Shown: positions 57,334 through 64,000 of the stretch, one piece after another
Position numbering within the stretch: position 1 is the first letter of the stretch
Layout of the letters: every line of letters begins with the position of its first letter
Source of the DNA: Thelephora terrestris
Taxonomy: Eukaryota; Basidiomycota; Agaricomycetes; Thelephorales; Thelephoraceae
Reading direction: 5' to 3'
NCBI GenBank assembly: GCA_015956445.1
Contig: WIUZ02000004.1
Location: 806,001 to 870,000 of the forward strand
Length of the DNA: 64,000 nt
Notes under the pieces: model-generated
The model's input: only the letters and a program-made list of their open reading frames with translations
Databases searched by the model: none
What the model was told of the DNA's origin: nothing
Position numbers and translations under genes: made by a program

Positions 57334-58140
57334 TCAAGTAGATGAATATAGATCAAACTCCCAGGGAACTCGCTGATCCAGGGGCCAGGTTTCGGAGAGC
57401 CAAATCCTACGCAGCCTGCACGTGGCGTAAACCTTGATGTAAGAGACATGCGAGAAGGTGCCACTTGGCACGGGACGAATCGGGCCAGCGGGCCACTCAT
57501 GATCTGGGGTGGACAAGAGTCTCGACGCGGAAAAAGATGGAAGATAGGTGGCGACGTTCAGATCCACACTGCACCACGAGGTTAGGGGGAGTGACGAAGT
57601 AGGCGGAAACATGAGTGGGAGATGGAGAAGCGGTGGCGTATCTGAAGACAGTTTCAATGACGGATGTTTCTAAAGGAGGAGCCGAGATGAGTAACGGGCA
57701 GGAACGGGGTGCAGAGAAGCCGTTACCTTGAATGTGGAACACCGAATGATTCCCTCTCGACCTGCGTGATCAACTATACCAAGTTCGAAAGACCATTCGC
57801 GGCCTAGCCGTTTTACTTGAATGTGGAGCCACGGGTGCTTGAGATGGAGATCTGAATGGACAGAGGGACACCGGATGTAGGTGGTAGGTAGGGTGGGCGA
57901 CTGAATATGAAGGACGGTCTGGTCTAGTCTCGTCCTCTGCCTTGCAGTGGACTCATCTTCAGATACCAGAGTCTGGTCTCTCGGGGGTGGCGGAAGGGAG
58001 GTTTCGTCATTGAGTAGATGAATGAAAGAGTCTTCGGGAAGAGCGTCATCTTTCTGGACTGTCCAAAGGCCGGCGAGCGGGTCAGAACCTGTAGACGAAA
58101 AGAGGGAAACGATGCTCGGTTGGAACGAACTCGAGAACAT
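57334..58140 (-). CDS. CFA20-domain protein, CFAP20 family
   Basis: Starts MFSSSFQPSIVSLFSSTGSD + PLAGLW, closely matching the CFAP20 start (MFSNTFQSGF...GSKPLQIW). Core matches: TTYIRCPSVHSDLHLKHPWL and HIQVKRLGREWSFELGIVDH + the strand REGIIRCSTF. One GT-AG intron (57669-57726) joins FK to KHPSLKLSSDTPPLLHLPL. The C-terminus SYIKVYATCRLRRIWLSETW + PLDQRVPWEFDLY parallels CFAP20's [20 protein letters not shown] + DELPAEFKLYLP. About 249 residues versus about 193 in animals; the extra length is an acidic Ser/Pro loop near residues 30-75. In ciliates, algae and animals CFAP20 sits at the inner junction of axonemal doublets; dikaryotic fungi have no axoneme, so this copy must do something else. 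Divergent from FMT1 (119 bp). Confidence 0.8.
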
Positions 58141-58259
58141 GGTCGCGCAGAGTTGAAGCTACATGTCCATTTTCGATCACACCCGGTGTGGAGATTGTGA
58201 CGTCACGCGGCAAGAAAGCCATCCCGCCGCCAACGCGCACAGCTGAACAAAGAACGCCA
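58141..58259. promoter_or_regulatory. 119-bp divergent promoter, CFA20-domain gene / FMT1
   Basis: Start codons face away from each other across 119 bp, which contains a tgacgtcacg palindrome-like core (CRE-type TGACGTCA at about 58198-58205). This could bind an ATF/CREB-type bZIP factor; short-motif match only. Confidence 0.5.
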
Positions 58260-59813
58260 ATGACGATGTGGCTCTGGACGCGATGTCGTCCAAGTCAACA
58301 TATCCGTAGTGGTTGGGTTGGTGCTCATCGCCGGAGCTTGATGAGTTTACCGCCGGACGAGCGGTTCAAGATCCTGTTCCTTGGAGCAGACGAATTCTCT
58401 TGCTTGGTGCTGAAGCAATTATACGCCGCGAAAGGTATGGCCCGTTTGGCTACGTGTTATCTTGGGCGGATATACGTTGAAAAGACGTGTGGCAGAGCAT
58501 CACCCTCGTGACCCACCCTGACCATCGCACCGGACGACGCGGGAACCAAATATCTATATGTGCGTAAAAACACATTGTCGTTAGCGTTGTTGACGTGATA
58601 GACTAGCACCTTTGAAGTCGCTGGGCCTCGAGCTGTCCCTGGCGACGCACACGATACCTTTGGGGAAATCGGAATTCAAGGGATGGGTCGTAAGTCGTTT
58701 AACAAGTATCGCATGATGTTGAGCGCAGATCAGCTCATCAGCAGCATGGTCGGATGCACGCAGCCTCCAGCGCCCTTCGCGACTCTGGCAGACGAGCCGA
58801 ATCCCAAGTCTAGCCACTTGTTGGTCACGGCATCGTTCGGCCGAATCCTCCGAAAGAGACAGCTCGACAGTTTCCTGCCTGGAAGGAGACTGAATGTGCA
58901 CCCTTCGTTGTTGCCTCACTACCGAGGCCCAGCCCCTGTACAACACGCGCTCCTTAACGGCGAAAGGGAGACCGGGGTGTGCGTTATTGAAATGCTCAAG
59001 ATAAAGGACGGTGCCGTTGACTCGGGTGACATCTGGGGATGCGAAAAAGCGGTGAGACCAAATTTCGACTTATCGAAAAAACAAAAAGATTACGCTTGTC
59101 AATTAGAAAATCGCAGACAAAACCACGTTCAGCCAATTACGGACGGTCTTGGGGAAACAGGGTGGCGATCTCCTTGTCTCCGTTCTCCGACAGATGTCAC
59201 GTTCTACGGTCTGTCACTCTCCTCGCTTTCTCTCCCTTTTCTTAATTCTCTTCACCAGCTCGAGGCGAGGCCACAACAGTTTCAGCAGGGTTTCAAACTG
59301 GCGCCCATGATCACGGCTGCGAACAGCTTCGTCGACCCAAAGTCACAGACGGCGGATCAGATCGCCCAAATCTACCGCTCCCTCGAGGTTGGTCCAGCCC
59401 CCAGAGAAGTCCAATACAATCTCCTTCTCTTTATGTAGAAACCAGTTGTCCTCAAGTTCCACAAGCCGGGCACGAACAAAGACACCGGAGGAACGTTGTT
59501 GCAGCTCCATCAACCACAGGTTCTCGCGCTTCCCAAAGGTCCTGTCGATCGAACCATGGCTCCCCTTCCTTCGACAACGAGAGGGATAGAGATGACTGCG
59601 GAGATGACGGCGAACACTCCAAGACCCCCAGTGGGGTTTGGAATATACGATCGAAAAGGTACGAACAGCCTCATAATCGGCTGCCGCGGCGACACGTACT
59701 TGAGCATCAGATCGGTGAGGCAAGAGAACCGCACTTTGTTGGATGCGCATGAATGGTGGAATGGACTAAACGCTGGCGCCAACCCTATCAGCTTGTCCGG
59801 TTTAGCGTATTGA
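58260..59813 (+). CDS. FMT1: Mitochondrial methionyl-tRNA formyltransferase
   Basis: Formylates initiator Met-tRNA for mitochondrial translation. Starts MTMWLWTRCRPSQHIRSG plus WVGAHRRSL, an Arg-rich presequence. Core: FKILFLGADEFSCLVLKQL, VTHPDHRTGR, TFGRIL-type LLVTASFGRILRKRQLD, the catalytic block LNVHPSLLPHYRGPAPVQHA (Asn and His), and VIEMLKIKDGAVDSGDIW (Asp). The C-terminal OB-like part ends GANPISLSGLAY. About six exons: introns near 58436-58491, 58557-58605, 59050-59110, 59202-59258 and 59385-59438. A 10-formyl-THF-dependent enzyme by family. Stop TGA 59811-59813. Confidence 0.9.
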
Positions 59814-61158
59814 AATTCGCGTCACGCGGCCTTCCTTACATACAACAATCACACAGTGACACACTTTGCCCCTCGAGATCTGATATTTGACGTCGCGCGC
59901 CGAATTTCGGGGTTTCCATTTTCTGTTGATTCAGCAATTACGGGAGAAGCGCTTTGTCCCTCCCCCCTTCTCTCACCCTCTTCATTGGATACGTACATGA
60001 AGGAGGGGCTGTCGTTCCAGGCGTGTGCTTTGCAACGGCTCGGACGGGAGTTGTCGTCTTTTGATGGGGGATACGTGTGTGCACAGGTGTGTAAGAGAAG
60101 CCGAGCGATCCAGGGACGAAGGGTGTCGGGTAACCCTGAATTATCAGGCAACAAGTGTGATGGCAAACGCGCTATTCTCTCCTTCAATTCTATCAGCTGA
60201 ATCCATCCAATGGGTCAGATCGTCGTAGAAGATCGTACAAGTTTAGATCAGGCGCACGTCCCCTTTGTCGTGTGTGCTCCCCAGGGTGAACCATGCGTCT
60301 TTGGTCGTCGTCACAAGTCATCCAGATCATAAACGCGTCGAACAGGGCGAGGATTCAGAGAGAAGGAGAGCTCTGGAAAGACGTTCCCGAGGAGAGCGAG
60401 GAGCGAGAGGGGTTTTTGTAAGATTGAATGTGCAGAATATGAATGGGGGACTCCGATGTCGCATCTGCTGTTGAGTATTTTGACATGTGTTTGATAATCC
60501 GCGCTTGACTAAACCTTCGATCCCGCCCTCCAGTAAATTCTTGACAGGCCCCGGATTCGACATCCTCCTCGTGTCAGGTTCTTTGCGCTTCCACGGTTCT
60601 CATGCCGTACTCGTGGACTCTCTCTCGTCGCATTGCTCACAAAATCTGGTGGATCTCGAGCTTACGTGCCGCCGCCGGAAAATACACCAAGTGTGGCCGC
60701 TTCCTTAATGAAGCACGGCATGCCGGGATTGACTCGTTCGAGGCCCAGCCAACCCATCAACCGGACTGGAACGGTCAAATGAACGTTCGTGGACCAGGTT
60801 TGAATCGGGAATGGTTAAAACACCGGAGAGACACATGCACAGACCCTGGATTGGGTCGATGGATAGATAAAATGCCCGAGTAGCCCGGATGGATTTACGT
60901 CCACGGAGATCAGTTTCCAGATCCGATTTCGAACGTACCCTTGGTGAGCGGGGCTCGGTGAAATGTTGGACCATAGCAATCAGCGGAAGCAATAAAATAT
61001 AATTCTCACGATCGCTGCCTCCTCGCCCATAAAAGGCAATCTTCGCGAACTGATTTGAGCTGATTCCCACACCTTTATTATTTATTTAAGCGGCCTCGTA
61101 AATATATATATATATTGCAGATCGTGTTTTAGAACCGGTACCCTTGCCTTTTGAGCAC
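59814..61158. other. Intergenic stretch without a supported gene
   Basis: About 1.3 kb. Frames on both strands (59849-60200, 60327-60563, 60602-60883) have no domain and no convincing splice partners. An alternating A/T run at 61102-61115 may be the core promoter (TATA-like) of the next gene. Confidence 0.5.
61102..61115 (+). promoter_or_regulatory. Alternating TA run, TATA-like
   Basis: Seven TA/AT steps about 45-57 bp upstream of the ATG at 61159. Position fits a core promoter or a simple-sequence tract; either reading is possible. Confidence 0.4.
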
Positions 61159-62094
61159 ATGATGCAGTCCCCCTTCAACTCTAACGCATCCGAAAGACGC
61201 TGGCCCGGACCCGCCGTCCAAGACGCCCCTTGCGACTACTGGCCGGGGCCAGCCACATCGTCCTCATCCCCATCTCTCTACCACAGCTACTACCCGGATT
61301 ACAACCCCCGCGCTTCCAACTACACATTGCCATCTCTCTCTCCCTCCTCCCCATGTTCTTCGGCAGCCTCATCGAAATCGCCTTCGGCAGACTACATCTG
61401 GAGTAGCGCGAGCCTCTACGTCCTCGATGATGATCAGCACAGGCATTTCTCGTCATCCCACCCGGGAGACAACGACCGGGACGACATGGGGCACGAGAGG
61501 CACGATGCCTGCGTCAAATCAGAACCTGTAGACACCTCTTTCATAATCGAGGCTCCAGCCCCCCTCCCTCACCATTCCGCACCACCCCCGACCACCATGG
61601 CATGTCCCTCACTGCGAGCGACTCATGCGAGCAAGGATATGAAGAAGATGATGGGCGTCTTTCGCCTCGACCCCTTCATCTTCAAGGGAGGATCCTGGCA
61701 ACAAGAAGAGAACACTGGGCTGAAGGAGGAACCAGAGTTTTTGCAGTTTTACCTCGATCTCGACCTGGAAAATATCTTTGAACAGTGCATGTGGTCCCCT
61801 CAACCCGAAGAGCACGTCGATCGCACCTATCGTGAGGAAGTGGAGATCAGGGATCCGTCGCCCTACTCGAATCAACCGACAACATACGCTTACGACGGTG
61901 AGTAGCGATCCGCAATCATCTGTGCATAGCTGAACGTCGATTAGAACCCTACTACGGCGGTGGAGCTTATTATCACGAACCTTCCGACTATCACCATCGC
62001 GCCCTCTACCGAGGTGAGCGCACCGACCATTGATTTGTTTGGCCCTGCCTCTGACCTACCGTTCCGCGTAGATCGCTATTATGATTTCGACTAG
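61159..62094 (+). CDS. Ser/Pro/Tyr-rich protein, unknown function
   Basis: Starts MMQSPFNSNASERRWPGP. Three exons: up to YAYDG with donor gtgagt at 61900, then EPYYGGGAYYHEPSDYHHRA, then a last exon reading DRYYDFD with stop 62092-62094. Mostly disordered (SSSSPSLYHSYYPDYNPRAS). One better-conserved-looking block is MKKMMGVFRLDPFIFKGGSW, followed by EEPEFLQFYLDLDLENIFEQ. A sumo-like KSEPVD site (V-K-S-E) is present at about residue 120. Resembles fungal transcription-factor-like low-complexity proteins, but no DNA-binding domain is seen. Confidence 0.7.
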
Positions 62095-62430
62095 TTGATC
62101 TTTTCCCTTGCTTGGCTTGTTTTCTTGCTGCTCGCCATGATCCGAATGCTATACTGCCGCATGCTGTGATATCATGATGCCAACTATATCCATCTCATCT
62201 TCCGTTTTTGTCGTAACGCTGTGTCTTTGTCTGCTTGGTTGCTGTGTTATTTGGTATAGACCGAGATTAGGTAGCACTTAATGTATGATGCTTTTTGCCA
62301 CCGGTTGTGCGAAACGAGGTCGCGGCGGCGCGTTAAAGTTCAATCCATCCACGTGATCTATTGAACAACTGTCCGAGTTTCCAAATCAAACTCCATACGT
62401 AGGTGGAAGGTATGGATCGCCCGACGTTAT
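62095..62430. other. Convergent 3' intergenic region
   Basis: 336 bp between convergent stops, with a T-rich first half typical of a 3' UTR. No gene seen. Confidence 0.5.
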
Positions 62431-64000
62431 TTAGACGATGAACAGCAGAACAAAGTCTCTTTTAGACACCGGTGAAATACTCTCCCCAGGGAGGTCACGG
62501 AACACGATTGGCGCAAAAATCGCGGCTGTTGTGTGGTCAACTCTCGTTGGGAGGGGTGAAAGTCGACGCACCCAACGCTCTCGCTCGCGCAATCCTCTCC
62601 TCGTGCGAAGCGGACTGCTGGCAAATATAATGCAAGAACGCCGTGAGAGAAATCCAGACCTGTCCAGCATTCGGTCAGTCACTTTGCCTTTATCGCCATA
62701 AACGCATTTGGAGTTCGATGGGGCTTAGTCACCCCCTGGAAAATCAAATAGCAGCATGAGGTCAAGATCCCGACGTACGTTCACGGAGGCATGTGGAAAT
62801 TTGTCCAGAAGCTATCGGGCGCCACGCAATTTCGAATAAGCAACAAGGTGTAAGCGAGCGATCGCCAAGAAGCCCGAGACGGATGCGGTAGGCTCACCTC
62901 AAACCCCTCGTCTTTCGATGTGACCGCCTCGCAAGCCGAATTCAGTGAGGACGGAATGAGCGGCTCTGTCAAAGAGTCGAGGAGCCTTAGCAGCGCCTCC
63001 CCAAACCCTACGGAGATCACCGAGTTCGTGTACTCTTTGGGAAACACAAATTGTTTCCCCGTGTCGAGGCACTAGATCGTGAAATTTTCCGTCAGTTGCC
63101 TGTGTTTCTGCAACGTTACCGGTGAGGTGACCGGCAGAGATTGTATCATACCTCTCGTATGATCTCAACAACCTTCAGGTCTCCGCGTGTCGTGAACAGG
63201 GCAGACTAGCGCCCCACAAAACAAGAATATCAGCGTTCGATCTAGACTAACCGAATTTCAAATAATGTGAGCTCCTTACCGCATCTACTCCGTCACAAGA
63301 CATCAGGCGGTTGACGAGTCTCATGAATTCCTTTGGCGCGTTCTTCGCCTCGTCTTCGGACAACAGGTCGTCCGCAGATTTAACGTCCCTTATCGGCCCG
63401 CTGAGCCGTGTCAAGTAGGAGAGCGTGTTTGCAAAGCACGTAGGTTCTAATCACGCAATGGAAGCTCGCGTAAATCCTTTGGTTCACAAACAGGAATCCA
63501 GGACCCAAAAAGGTGCGCAACATGGGCAGGTGGCGGACGGGCTGGGACATACCGTATTTCGCCGACACGGGCACGAAGTGGTCTTTTCCAAGCCCGACGT
63601 GCAGAATCAGCGTCACTTCTAGCCTTGGTCGGAACCGGTTTAATTCAGCAGCCATTTCACAGTTGATGTCAATCGTGAGCGATACGGTGACGCTCTCGTC
63701 GGGTAACAGCAGACCCTGACGTTCCATTGTTAGTTCCCCCCGTGAATTGAATTATGTCGTACGCGGTGGACGCGAGACGAACCGTCACTGTTCCGATTAG
63801 CAACCACGGAGGACCTGTGGATTCCACGACTTAGCCTCGGCCTGTGGTGCCGCATAGATCTGATCCCTTAAAACCATAAATAGACGCACAGATCAACTCC
63901 TCCACTTCCAGTGGCACAAACCGGAAAGCGCAAGGTATCTGGGGTCCCTCGCACTAATCAACACTAATCGGCGTAAGGAAAATGCGCGGCAGACCGAACC
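62431..64000 (-). CDS. OCRL/INPP5B-like inositol 5-phosphatase, C-terminal part (ASH + RhoGAP-like)
   Basis: Only the 3' part is in the window; the phosphatase domain should lie to the right. Near 63920-63960 I read IPCAFRFVPLEVEELIC, an ASH-domain strand. The ASH domain then gives GLLLPDESVTVSLTIDI, RLEVTLILHVGLGKDHFVPV + SAKYE, and after an intron PTCFANTLSYLTRLSGPIRD. The RhoGAP-like domain follows: LFTTRGDLKVVEIIRE, CLDTGKQFVFPKEYTNSV, GFGEALLRLLDSLTEPLIPS, then LLDKFPHASVN + VWISLTAFLHYICQQS (joined by an intron near 62688-62775). The end reads LAAIFAPIVFRDLPGESISP, VSKRDFVLLFIV with stop at 62431-62433. Family: dephosphorylates PI(4,5)P2 on Golgi/endosomes and binds Rab/Rac through ASH-RhoGAP. 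At least eight exons; exon edges upstream of 63720 are uncertain. Confidence 0.82.

Noticed and set aside
59849-60200. Frames of about 112 codons on both strands at the same place
   Set aside because: Mutually antisense, no domains; open by composition only.
1-64000. Transposons, LTR or other virus-like elements, CRISPR arrays, operons
   Set aside because: No reverse transcriptase, integrase, transposase or capsid-like motifs, no paired long terminal repeats and no regularly spaced repeats were seen; the CRISPR and operon models do not apply to fungal nuclear DNA.

Overview
The window looks like nuclear DNA of a filamentous basidiomycete, probably an Agaricomycete. Genes are dense and carry many phase-conserved introns of about 45-65 nt with GTRNGY donors. 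Recognisable products include Set1, Rsc7, Msh6, Ste6, a Crh-type cell-wall enzyme with CBM18, and a cytosolic uL2 with a 5'-UTR intron. Both strands are used, several gene pairs are divergent from short promoters, and no CRISPR array, rRNA, tRNA or convincing transposon was seen. Gene spans below run from start to stop codon including introns; splice models were built by eye.

Left third (1-25 kb), housekeeping and chromatin: the 3' end of an ALDH7-type aldehyde dehydrogenase; the WD40 ribosome-biogenesis protein Jip5/WDR55; an acidic unknown protein; threonine synthase; the small ER protein Asterix hidden in four short exons; a serine-rich membrane protein in two exons; cytosolic seryl-tRNA synthetase; an F-box/WD40 SCF receptor; an unknown protein with a mitochondria-like N-terminus; an alpha/beta hydrolase ending in the peroxisomal tripeptide SRL; Rsc7; an acyl-protein-thioesterase-fold protein that has lost its catalytic residues; and complete Set1 (RRM, N-SET, SET, post-SET) with a long polyproline front end and an RS-rich middle.

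Middle (25-42 kb): a 3.2 kb gene-poor stretch leads to a full-length a-factor-exporter-like ABC transporter (Ste6 type). Then come a serine/arginine-rich coiled-coil protein, a bestrophin-like (UPF0187) channel, a lysine-rich chromatin-like protein built of KPASKAT repeats, a second gene-poor stretch, and ribosomal protein uL2.

Right third (42-64 kb): a 7.3 kb gene for a giant helical protein that may be a fungal UNC80-like protein; a GPI-anchored Crh-type chitin transglycosylase; Msh6, whose mismatch-reading motif and ATP-binding loop are each broken up by micro-exons of 13-20 nt; a CFA20-domain protein (CFAP20 family) in a lineage without cilia; mitochondrial Met-tRNA formyltransferase; an unknown Ser/Pro-rich protein; and the 3' part of an OCRL-like inositol 5-phosphatase (ASH plus RhoGAP-like) running off the right edge.

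I found no single new operon-like system, as expected for a fungal chromosome. The most unusual signals are the Msh6 micro-exons, the CFAP20 homologue, the catalytically dead thioesterase-like protein, the UNC80-like giant, and a 24-bp near-perfect hairpin between THR4 and Asterix.
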